The notes under the pieces were generated by a model, which ran no database searches, was not told the DNA's origin, and saw nothing but the letters and a program-made list of their open reading frames with translations. The position numbers and the translations under genes were made by a program. Below are positions 12,145 to 24,300 of a stretch of 64,000 bases of DNA, one piece after another; within the stretch, counting starts at the first letter, position 1, and each line of letters opens with the position of its first letter. Location of the stretch: assembly GCA_963921195.1 (NCBI GenBank), contig OY992536.1:90439007-90503006 (forward strand), written 5' to 3'. This DNA comes from Pegoplata infirma (lineage: Eukaryota; Arthropoda; Insecta; Diptera; Anthomyiidae).

Positions 12145-12306
12145 CTACAATTTCTTCAAATATGCAGCACACTTTACGGCACTGCTAACTTGTCCCGTAT
12201 TAACAATGTTCAATTTCTTATGTTTAGAACGGAATTTTTTCACATAGGCTTCAATTAACCTTTTAATCTTTAGCGGATCAATTTCTCCAGACCTACTGTG
12301 ACAAAT
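12145..12306 (-). CDS. PHRF1: PHRF1 terminal exon, end of SRI-like domain and stop
   Basis: A 53-codon exon plus TAG (12147-12145), after acceptor CAATTTTTAG. It begins ICHSRSGEIDPLKIKRLIEA and continues YVKKFRSKHKK, the end of the conserved domain. A tail of about 22 residues ending AAYLKKL follows, which I do not recognise from other family members. No AATAAA is visible just downstream; AGTAAA (about 12115) and TATAAA (about 12071) are weak candidates for poly(A) signals. A LINE poly(A) tract lies about 220 bases beyond the stop in the opposite orientation, so the 3' UTR may run into it. Confidence 0.92.
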   Translation of the reverse strand: MCHSRSGEIDPLKIKRLIEAYVKKFRSKHKKLNIVNTGQVSSAVKCAAYLKKL

Positions 12307-15300
12307 CTAAAAATTGAAGAAAACGCATGATGGATTTAAATCGATTCATTGAAGAAAATACAATTTTCAAATTGTTTACCTTAGGCACAGCACGTCGCAT
12401 AATTTCTTTATATTCATCCTTAGTGATGTGTTTCTTATTGAAACGTGGTTTCAAAATCACTTTAACTTCTTCCACAACACGTTCTTGACGGTTCAACTTA
12501 CGCAAAAACTATAAACACAAATTAACAATTTTTGAATATTTGGTATAAAAAAAAAAATAAATTTAATTATTGAAGCTTACCTTATCTTTGACATGCAATT
12601 CAACTGCAGAATTTGGCACATCGTCATAGACTTTAATATTTTCATCCATATTAGATTTTCCAACTATAAAAGATAATAAAAACAAAAGCATCATTAATAT
12701 TTATAAAATATATTTAAACAAAAATAATTTTTAGTTGCATTTGAAAATGGAGTTTCTTTTTGTAAGTAATTTTGGGTAATAAAATAACGGCACAGTTATA
12801 TATTTATAGAATACTTATGTTAAAATACTGATATTTGTGTAAAACTTATAGATACATAGAACTTATAGCGCATTTAAAAGGATCATACCCAGTCGAACTC
12901 GGTTATAACGCACTAATTCGAAAGTCCCGACGTTTTGGGAACAATTTCCACACAAAATACCTCTTTTATAACGAACTCCGTTATAACGAATCCTCGGTTA
13001 AAACGAACTACTTATTATGGTTCCACGAACACAATTTAATGTATATTTATCTTTTGATAACGAACTCTCATAAATATTTTGAAATTTGCGGCAATTATGT
13101 TTACCAAACTCACAAAAGGTATTATAATTTTTATAATTTTTTTCTTACATTTTTAATGATTTCTTCTCAACGAGTTTCTATTTAATTAACAAATTTCGTT
13201 GTTTTTTTAAATAAAAATTTAAAATTATCAAAAAAACCGGAAAAAACGGTTGACCGGTTTTTTTTATATAAAAACCGAAACCGGTTTTTTTTAATGTTAG
13301 AATTTTCGAATAAACCGAAACCCGGTTTTTGAAAAACGACGGTTTTATGGGTACTCTACATACAATATATCGAGGGCCTATATTCAAAACCCTCTATCTT
13401 CCATTTTTACGAAAATGACTTTTTGATGGCAAAATATTCAGTAAAACAGCCCTCGTCTATGGTGTAAAATTCAGAACAAAAATATTTTTTTTTTTGCATT
13501 TTTGGTTTTCTCTATCTCTTTTACAATTAATTTTCCTGAATGAAAAACCCTCTATCTTTCCAAATAATTAATTTATAAATATTTTTTTTTAATAATTTCA
13601 TCATGCATTACATGTTTTCATACTAATTTTTGCATGCTGAACATGAATTTGTCAACAAAATTCCAGAACCACGATTTCTGTCCACTAATGCTAATTTTTT
13701 CTGAAAATTCTTGTTTGACTTTTTTGAAAAATATGTCTCATAATTTGTATCTCTTGTGTACATTATGAAACAAAAATTTTTAAGTTTAAAATCGCGACGC
13801 TGATCAGCATCTGTGGATCAAAATCGCGTTTTTAATTTTTTTACTATTTTTTACATAACATACTCAACAGTTTGTCAACTTTTGAGATGAATTCGGTAAA
13901 AAAATAATTTTTGTTTAAAAAATCAGCACCTGTGGACCAAAACCGCGATTTCGGAATTTTTTATAAGTCGTTATCATTAATAAATAGGGCTGTCAATCCC
14001 GAAATCCCGGGATTGTTACATTTACATCAACAAATTAAAACTAAAACTTTTTTGAATTTTCAACGTAGCTGGCCACGAATTTTGCTGAGCTGAGAATTCT
14101 ACCCAGGCTTGCTGAATAAAAGTCCAACGCACTAACCATTAAGCGACAGTAATTTGACCAAAGTTTGCAGGTTTTGGCGAAAGTTTTCTAAAAAACCAAA
14201 AGTTTGAACGACGGGAGCCACGGGTAAATTTAATCCGATTGGCCTCAAATTTGTACCACATAAGTTTTTGGTCTAGGAGAATAAAAATTTTTCGGGACGT
14301 TAAGAAAAACTTTTTTTATACAAAAAAATGCAAATCTAATGTATTATATTTCCCCTTTCTTTTTTTCTCCTTTTCTTTACATTAGTTTTAAAATTATACA
14401 GTGCAACAACCAAAATCGAAATGGGATGATACCAAAAGCAAATAAAAGTTGTAATTTTCCATAACAAACCCCTCAAGGCTTTTTTAGTTCATTGCTAAAT
14501 ATTTAATAATAATAATTACTTAAAAACTGCATAAGTGGCGTATACTTAATATTTTAATTGCCTTTAAATAACAATCAGAATAATTAGAATCTCTGCTTAA
14601 TAGGCTAGCACGCTACCAACTAACCCACAGTTGCCCCCTTAATATGCACAATAGAACTGAAACATAAAGAGTCTACTATTTTTTTACTTTTATAATCACA
14701 TAAATTTAATCCCGAAAAATCCCGGGATCCCGAAAAATTCCGTGATCCCGAAAAATCACGGGATTTCGATTTTCAAATCCCGAATCCCGGGATTTTATAA
14801 AACCGGTCCCGTTTGACAGCCCTATTAATAAATCACGTTAAAAATTTACCGATGTCGTAAAACAAAACCCTCTATCTATCATAAAATCCCCAATAGTGCA
14901 AAATTTTAAAAACGAATTATATGTGAGATTCAGTAGTTGATTTAAAAAATATTGTAGAATATCGAATTTTAATTACTCTAACAATACGCGAAATAAACAG
15001 TTTTTTGGCTCTCCTGAAAAGTTCTATTTTTTTAGAAAGAGGGTTTTGAGTATAGGCCCTCGATATATAATTTTTAATCCGCCATTTTGAATTTTTCAAT
15101 CCGTCATTTTAAATATTTCTAATCGGTGTTTTGATTCGTAATTAGCGACCGCCAATCTCTTATAAAAAAAATTAAACATAAATTATTAATAAATAAAAAA
15201 TATGTCCGCCATATTGGATCCGCCATTTTGAATTCAAATTTGAGATCAACGATCCTAAAACCCCCTCATGTGATGTTTTTTTTTTTGTACCGAGACTTAA

Positions 15301-18300
15301 TATTCTATTTATGGCCAAAATTCAGAGATGCTGGCACACTGTGCGCAAGTGCAAAAAATTAGCAAATAATAGAGTCCGACCGAATATTCGGTTTCCGTTT
15401 CTACTGAATATTAGGGTTTCGTCCTCTATTTGGTATTCGGAAAATTTTTTGCCGAATATTTGCTGAAACCGAAACCTTTTGGTGTTAGCATCACTGCTGA
15501 TTCATTTTATTTCGTGTTTTATTCCACCTGAAAAAAATTACAAGGTTCTCCAATAAATGCACTATTATAGTTCAAATATTTTTTTTCTCTTAAAAATCAG
15601 CGTTTAAATTACTACGAAGAAAGTAGCTTAAACAACCAAAATTGACGATATGTATAGTTTTAAAAACAAACAATATGTAAATCATTCAATTGCTATAACT
15701 ACTAATACTTGCACATTTCTGTTTTTGTAGCGAGAGCTAACGATTGTTTTTAAAAATGAATAAGTAGCAAATAAAACAAAAGCATTAGAATTGTGTAGCC
15801 TATAAATTATTTTTGGTAGCCTACCTGTAGCCTACAAATTATTTTTGGTAGCCTACCTGTAGCCTACAAATTATTTTTGGTAGCCTACAAATATTGTTTT
15901 TGTAGCCTACAAAGAGAAAATTTAATAAAACTATAACACACACACTCATCTTGTTTAACATAACTGTTTTATTTTAATGTGTATAAAGAATAGGGTTGGA
16001 AAAAAACTTTGGCAAACATTGTTGTGGTGTACCCTTGTCATTAAAAGTAGAGATGGGCACATGAGCAGATTAGAACGTGATTCACGCGTGACCACGCTTG
16101 AGTGTGACTAAATTCAATTTTACTTACGTGAGTGTGAGTGAAGAAAAAAATTGCGTGAGTAAGATTTTTGCGTGAGTAAGATTTTTGCGTGAGTAAGATT
16201 TTTGCGTGAGTAAGATTTTTGCGTGAGTAAGATTTTTGCGTGAGTCGATTTTTGAGTTTCGCTGAACTTTAAATTTTGTTGAAAATTTTAAAAGATTTTT
16301 CAAATTTTAGTTTTTAAGTTTTTTTTGTATGAATAAGAGTTTCGTGAGTGTGAGTCAACGTGAGTGTGAGTGAAGCTTGAGTGAGTGTACGTGAGTGTGA
16401 GTTGTATTAAATTTACTCACGTGATTGGGAGTGTGAGTAGAAAAAATTTGAGTGAGTGTGAGTGATTCAAAAATTCCTGTCGTGAGCGTGAGTGAGTCAA
16501 AAATCACTCACGTGCCCATCTCTAATTAAAACCATGTTTTGTGTATTTTTCAACACTTGAATTTTCGAAAAACCCAATGTAGAGATGGGTGCGTGAGTGG
16601 ATTTTGACTCACACTCACTCACGCAATTTTTTTTTTATTCACGCTCACTCACTATTCACGTGAGTAATAAAAATCTTACTCACTCCAGATTCAATCACGC
16701 TCACGCGTGAGTCACGCAAAATCTACTCACGCAATAAAATTTTCTTACCAAAAAAAAAAAAACTCAAAAAAAATTTTTTTACAAAAAATAAAAAAATTGG
16801 GCTAATCTAAAAATCTAATCACGCAAACTCACGCAAAAAATAAATGACTCACTCACTCAGATTTCTTTTCAGCTCACACTCACTCACAATCACGTGATTG
16901 AAATGAAAATCACTCACGCGTGATTCACGTGAATCACGCAAATCACGTGACCAGCGCCCATCTCTAACCCAATGTTAATGCCACGGTTTTGCTCATAACT
17001 TCTGAGCGTCTAGACCGATAATATTAAAATCGCGTACATATTCGAAAATATCGAAAAATTCGACAAAATTACAAATTTTTCTATATTTTTTTGACCGAAA
17101 TTAAAAAAATTTTATTTAAAATTATTATTATTCTTTTTTCGATGTTGTATTCATTTTACACCATCTTAACGATATTTTTAATATGATCACGTTTTTATAT
17201 TGCTACATTTGTTTACAATGTGAAGCAACGACGTATTCAGGGGGGGGGCCCAGCAACAACAACAAAAATATTTTTTTTTATATGTATTGGAAAACACAAA
17301 TCTCACGAAAAGAACAACAATTTTTTTTTTGTTGTTGTTGTTGGGCCCTGAAAAAACAATCCTGCATACGCCTATGATGTGAAGGTAGTAATACTATACT
17401 ATATATGAGGGGCTCAAAGCACAAGGGGTTCAAGTGACTTTTTTAAAAAAATTGAGTTAACATATGGAATTAGTAGGTGAAGTTCACAGAAGTTCAGAGC
17501 ACAAGAGGTGAATGTGAAATTCTTATCCGTTAGCGAGATATGGCGACCATTTCTAGCTCTTGTTACTAAAATACCTGTTTTGCTTGGAGCACAAGGGGTA
17601 TATGAGCACTTAAACCCCTTGTGCTCCAAGCAATTATTAAAATTTAGTTTTTCACTTACAATTAGACAAGTGGTTGAATTCCGAGAAGTTCTTGTAGTAA
17701 TAGTAATCAAATTTTGCAAGAGCATCTTCAGTCTGTAACCAGCGGTTAAAGTGTGAAAAAATGGCGATTTCCGACCAAAATTCATGTCCGAATTTTTTGA
17801 CCAAATTGGGCTCAAAAATTAGGAATTTTTGCGTACATAATAGGAAAAATTAAAAAAAAAATCCCCAAAAAAAAAATATTGGTCCACAGATGCTGATTTT
17901 TAACATAAATATTATTTTTTTTATCCAAATTGGTCCCAAAAGTTGGAAAATGTAAAGCAAGTTATCTAAAAAATATTAAAAAAATATAAAAAACACGATT
18001 TTCGTTCAAAAATGCTGATCAAAGATTTTGATACACAGATGCTAATCAGCTTTTTTGGACCAAAATCGTGGGTTTATTTTTAAAATTTTTCACATAAAAT
18101 ACTCAACATTTTTCGACTTTTAAGACAAATTTGGTTAAAAATATTTTTTATGTTTATAAATCAGCATCTGTGGACCAAAATCGCAATTTTGAAATTTTTT
18201 AAATATTTTTCCCATAAAACGCGTAAAAGTTCCTTATTTTTGACCCAGATTTGGTTAAATATTTCAGATATAAATTTTGGTCCAAAAACGTAATTTTTTT

Positions 18301-21300
18301 AGCTTTGACCGCTGGTTGCAGACTAAAAATGACCTTGCAAAAATTTTTCATAAATGTTCCCACAATTAGCTACTCCATGTCCATCGTTCGGCAGGTATCA
18401 CGGCACGAAATTCGAAAGTTTAGATTTCAAGGGACGCCCTAATGAAGATGAAGATGAGCCCGATGATGTCATGGAATCTGATTATGACGACTAAAAAATT
18501 AAACAAAGAACCATTAAAGACTTTTGTAATAAAATGTGGTTTTCCTTTTACAAATAACTAACATTCTTTTCATAATTTAGAAATTTATAAAAAAAGTTAG
18601 AGCACAAGGGGTATAAGTGCCACTTACATACTTCAGAGGCAATTTTTGGGTGCTTGTATTTGTGAAATATGGTATTTTTTTAACTTGTTAGATTAAAATA
18701 TATCTCAGGATCTCTATTAACTAAAAAATAATATTCTAGATATCATCTAACATTTTTTACTGCAATTTAACTATAACCTCTTTTTTCCCATTATTAAATT
18801 TAAGGCACTTAAACCCCTTGTGCTCCAAGCAATTATTAAAATTTAACTTTTAAGACCAATTTGGTTAAAAATAATTTTTATGTTTGAAAATCAGCATCTG
18901 TGGACCAAAAGTGGAATTTTTAAAAAAAATTTCCCATAAAGTACTCAAAAATTCCTAATTTTTGAGCCAGATTTGGTTAAATAATTTTCGGCAGGTATTA
19001 TGATACGAAATTCGAAAGTTTACATTTGACAGGATGCCCTAATGAAGATGAAGATGATCCCAATGATGTCATGGAATCTGATTATGACGACTAAAAAATT
19101 AAACAAAGAACCATTACAGATTTCCTTAATAAAATGTGGTTTTCCTTTTACGAATTTACAAATTTATAAAAAAAAGTTAGAGCACAAGGGGTATAAGTGC
19201 GACTTACTTACTTCAGATGCAATTTTTGGGTGCAAAAGGGTGTAAAAGACTGTATTTTTTTAACTTGTTAGATTAAAATATATCTCAGGATCTCTATTAA
19301 CTAAAAAATAATATTATAGATAGCATCTAACATTTTTTATTGCAATTTAACTTTAACCTCTTTTTTCTCATTATCAAATATAAGGCAATTGAACCCCTTG
19401 TGCTCTAACCCCCTCATATATACTGTAGTAATACTGTTGCCTACAAAAATACTACTGTAGTATTTTTGTAGCCTACAAATATACTACTACAACAATAAAA
19501 TTTGTTTTCCGCTACTGCTCTGTTTGGAGTTTTTGTTTTTTTCATGTTGTTGTAGTTTAAGCAAACACAAAAAAGAAAAGTAAACAAAAGCTATAACTTA
19601 TAATATTGAAATTGTTTGAAGTGATATGAATAGCAAAAGCAAAAAAACGGGTAGCTAACGTAGCCTTTCAAACGCTGTTAAAAATACGTTTTTTTTTTTG
19701 AAGTAAAAAAAAAATATAAAAAAGTGCCGGTGCGTTTTAATTTAATATGTCTGTTAATCCCGCTTGGAAGTATGTATTTGGATAAAAATGCTGCAAAGGC
19801 TAATTGCAAAATGTGTTCGAGAGCTTTGCCTTTGGGAAGTATAGCTTAATGTAGTCTGGGAGTTAATCAAACTAAAACTTAACTTGTCATGTTCACAAGG
19901 AAACATAAGATTCCTGCTTTAATTCTATTTCTCTGGACGGTACCGAAATCGGCTTCTCTGATGGAGCTAGGAAGTATATCAAGATAGGAAGTTGAATTTC
20001 AGGCGTAATATCGGGAAACGGGTGAGAAAAGAAACGATTGTTTATATCCCTGTGAAAGGGTTATTGGAAAACGATGGGGCTTAAGCCCCAGAGTCGTTCA
20101 CTGGATTTATACAGCAGTGGTACGTCAAATTCTACTGTATGGAATCTCGGGAAATGGCACCGGTTTCCCGGTTCTTGGATTGTTCCCGGACCACCGGTTC
20201 CGGTGGTATTACCGGTATTCCCGGGACTACCGGTATGTATATTTTGTAAAATTTTGTGCAAATAAAAAAAAAATCTCAAAATCTGATACTTTTTCTATAC
20301 GAAAAATGTCTCAGAATCTGAGACCTTTTCTATACGAAAAATGTCTCAGAATCTGAGACTTTTTATACGATAAGTGTCTCAAAATCAGAGGCTTTTTAAT
20401 TTGGCAAAACTTCTATGAATTTTAGACTTTTAAAATCTAAGAATCTGAAACTTTTTCTGTACGAAAAGTATTTCACAATCTGAAACGTTTTATGTACGAA
20501 AAATTTCTATGAATTTGAGACTTTTTATATGGAACAAATTTCTCCTAAGCAGAGATGTCAACTATTTGAGAGCAAAACGCACACAAAAATTTTATAAACG
20601 GGTAAAAACGCGTAAATTTGCTTAAAAAAAGGGTAAAAAAGCACTGGACGGACAGTTTTTTAAATAGATAAAAAAAAATTTTTATTCAAACAAAATTTTT
20701 GATAAGTTTGTTTAAACTTTTGAGCAACCGATATAAATCGTTGTACAATTTTACATGGTCTGCATTTTCCGCTTCAAAAGCCAAATTTAGTCTTTGAACT
20801 TCACAAAGAACAGAATTCAAATATTAAACCAAAATACAAAAAAAAAACCTACAAAGAATGGCATTTTTTTAGAGGTTGGTTTAGTTCTTCAAGGGAAAAC
20901 ATTTCCCCCTTAGACCGATTTTGCCCTTTTTCCCGAACTTAATACGACCAATGGTCATTGACCATAATAATAAATTCGTTCCACATTTGAACTGCATATT
21001 GCTTTTCACAGATAGACAGACGGACATTCAAAAAATGTCTTTGAATCGATCAAAAATCAATAAAATATATACTTTGTGAAGTCTCCGACTAATATTTCGA
21101 TGCGTTTCACTCGAAATAACAAACAAAGTATACCGCCATACTTTGTTTGGAGGCTATAAAAATTAATTTTAAAAAGCACCAACTGAAAATTTAAAAAGCA
21201 CCAAGTTAGTGCGTTTTTCTAATTTGGCACTAGGTCAAAAATTTTCGCGTTTTGACACATCAAAAAGCACTAGATCTAGCGCGAAAAACACTAAGTTGGC

Positions 21301-24300
21301 ATACAAAAAATATGTTAGATTCTGAGAGTTTTTCTGTAAGAAAATGTGAAATTTAAAAAAAAAAAAAAAAACAATTAAAAAAAATTTTGCTCCATTTTCG
21401 TATAAGCGATTTTATTGGCCTTTCGGGGCCCTGGGCACGTGCCCAGTGTGCCCTAATAGTTAAAACGGTACTGGATTTAAGTAATTTAATTGAAGGTCTT
21501 ATTGTAAAAACTTGATAAGCCACATTTAGTTTTTTTAGTGTTTTTCGCCTTTTTCTAGTTTTCTATTGGTATTGATTTGGTAAAAATTTTTCTTAAACTG
21601 TAAGTACAAGTATGTGTGTGCGCACCACTGATCTAGAGTATTGTTGTAAAAAAGTTATATTTAATACATTATCTGAAAACTTTGAAGAAAATCACCAAAT
21701 TTTAATTGTGGCTTATCGAGTTTATAAAATAAGCATTGCAATTGATCTTATACAAATTTGAATTTATGTTTTTCGAATTTAACAATTTGAATTTATGTTT
21801 TTCGAATTTAACAATTTGAAAAAGATCAAATTGTACTTCGTAAAAGATCTTTTTTAATTTGTAAAAGGTCAATTAAAATTCGAAAAAGATTGTTTGAAAT
21901 TCCAAAAAATATCAATTGCAAATGTTTAAAAATACATAAATTAAAATTGGAATGATCAATTGAAAATCTTAAAAGATCAATTTTATTTAAAAAAAAAAAA
22001 TATCAATTGAGATTGGAAAAACGTTAATTGATATTCGAAAAAGACCAATAAAAAGATTATTTAAAATTTGAAAATAACATCAATTTTAATTCGTAAAAGA
22101 TTAATTAAAATTAAAAAAAAAATGTAGAATTGTATTCGTAAAATATCAATTAAAATAATGTTTTTCAATTGGAATCTTCAATTTTCAATTGTAATCTTCA
22201 AAATACAATTAATAATGGAATTCACGTCAGAAATTTTAGTCTTGCAAAATTGCGCAATGTCAAAATTGCAACTTTTTTTGCTTGTTTCTTTGTGAATAAA
22301 AGCAATTGTATTTATATTAAAATAATTTGCAAATATTTTCTTGCAACTACGCATCATATAAAATGTAATAGAAAAATAAAAATTTTATTAAAATTTTTTT
22401 TTAAAAAAAAAGTTGCAATATTGCAACTTTTATTCTTTGTGAATAAAAGCAATTGTATTTATATTAAAATAATTTGCAAATATTTTCTTGCAACTACGCA
22501 TCATATAAAATGTAATAGAAAAATAAAAATTTTATTAAAAATTTTTTTAAAAAAAAAAGTTGCAATATTGCACTGTTGCAAGGGTCAAAAAATTCTGAAG
22601 TGAATACCCTGAATATTTTTTTATAATTGGGCATTTACAAATTGCAATTGGAATTTTGAGTAACTTGATATTTTTTTTAAATCTAAATTGTCCATTTACG
22701 AATTACTGTTTATCTTTTTCGAATATCAATTGTTCTATTCCGAATTTAAAATTTTCTTTTACGAATTTTTCTTTTCCAAATTTCAATTGATCTTTTTCGA
22801 ATTACAATATATCTTTTCAAATTTCGATTGACGAATCACAATTGATGAAACAAACATTTTTATGTCAGAAGAAGTTCAAAGTCCTGCATTTGGACACAGA
22901 GGATTAAAAAATATAGGTTTTTTTTTTACCCGGCCACTTTTGGTAGGCGTGAATATAAAAAAAAAGTTTTTGTAAAGATTGAATTGTATTTCTTAAGTGT
23001 AAAAATCATAAGTCAATTTTCTAACAATTGCTTACATTTTGGAGTAACTAAAAGAGGGGGATGGACTGTGACAAGTAAAGGTGGAAAGTTCTTGATTGCC
23101 ACTCACTTGGGAGTGGCCAAGGATGATTCCTTTGCTACACATTCAAAGCAGCTCACTACCTCCGGTCTACACCAGGTATTCCCCGGGCAATGGCTTTGGA
23201 ACACCCGTTCAAAGGCTAGCTAGAGTGAGAAGGCGGCTAAGTAACCTGAATGGTCGAAAGACGTCTCAGGTCAGTAGGAGAATTTCTGAAACTTAGTTTC
23301 TGTAAAGTATCCTGATGGCTCGTAAAGTAGAAGAAACGCGGATAATCTCTGCCTTTGAAAAACTTTACAAATTGCCTGCCTGGAGGTTGCTGGCATCCCC
23401 AGCCCCAGGATCGGATGCGGAAGCCTAATAAGCTACCACATCTTAAATAACACTTATTAATGAAACCTCAACTATATTGGTGCCCTATGCTCCTTATAGG
23501 AGCTTCGGGAACATATATATATATATAAAAGAGTCAGCACAGCCCAACTTAACACTCTCACTTGTTTGAATTCAAATTGTTCATATCACTGAAAAAATCA
23601 ATGCGTTAAATACACGAATCCTTTCGTACAATGTACCAAAACATTCGCGATTTCGCACAACGAAAGACATTAGTAAAATAGACTAAATGTTTCGTACATA
23701 GTACGAAAAATATTTTTAATTTTACGATATTTTATGTATGATACAAAAAAATTTCGTAAATTTATTGCAGAATTTCGTAAAATACACGAAATTTATTTGT
23801 ATTTAAAATCAATAATTTCGTAAAAATTTATTTGGATACTTACGAAAATATTTCGTGACCTCAATGAACATTTTTTGTAGTTGTACTTTAAAATTTCGCG
23901 TTGTTATTATCAGAATTTAATTATCTTAACGTTTATAAATTTTGCATAATAACCCTTATAAAAATTTATTTAATTACATATATTTTGGTGGATATATATG
24001 AAAATATTCTCGGTTAAAGTATATTTTGATATCTTCATTTCCACTATTTTGTGTAAAAGTTCTATGTACAGTAGGATGGCAGCTATTTTGCAAAACTTCG
24101 AATTTCAAGGAGTGCACCCCTAATTTTTTTTACATTTGGCCTAAAAATGCTATGCTAAAAAATTTCAGCCAAATCGGACAACGTTAACACGAGGCGCAAC
24201 GAGGTCATAGGTCAACCACAAGAAAATAGCCATATTTTGATGAAAAACATTGAATAAATGGTGTTGTTTTTTGAATATATTGTTAAAAAGTGGTACACGA

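Noticed and set aside
12835..13185. 116-codon frame MCKTYRYIEL...
   Set aside because: It runs through TTATAACGAA repeats of a probable pogo-like end. The composition is repeat-driven.
20074..20356. GC-rich open frames with ACCGG repeats
   Set aside because: Three frames are open by chance around short CCGG-rich palindromes next to a LINE fragment. No conserved protein feature.
21400..21480. GGGGCCCTGGGCACGTGCCC segment as a regulatory site
   Set aside because: It resembles a MITE end, but no partner end was found and a regulatory role is unsupported.
22169..22603. 144-codon frame
   Set aside because: It results from a directly duplicated MITE interior. Both halves repeat the same peptide and other copies are frame-broken.
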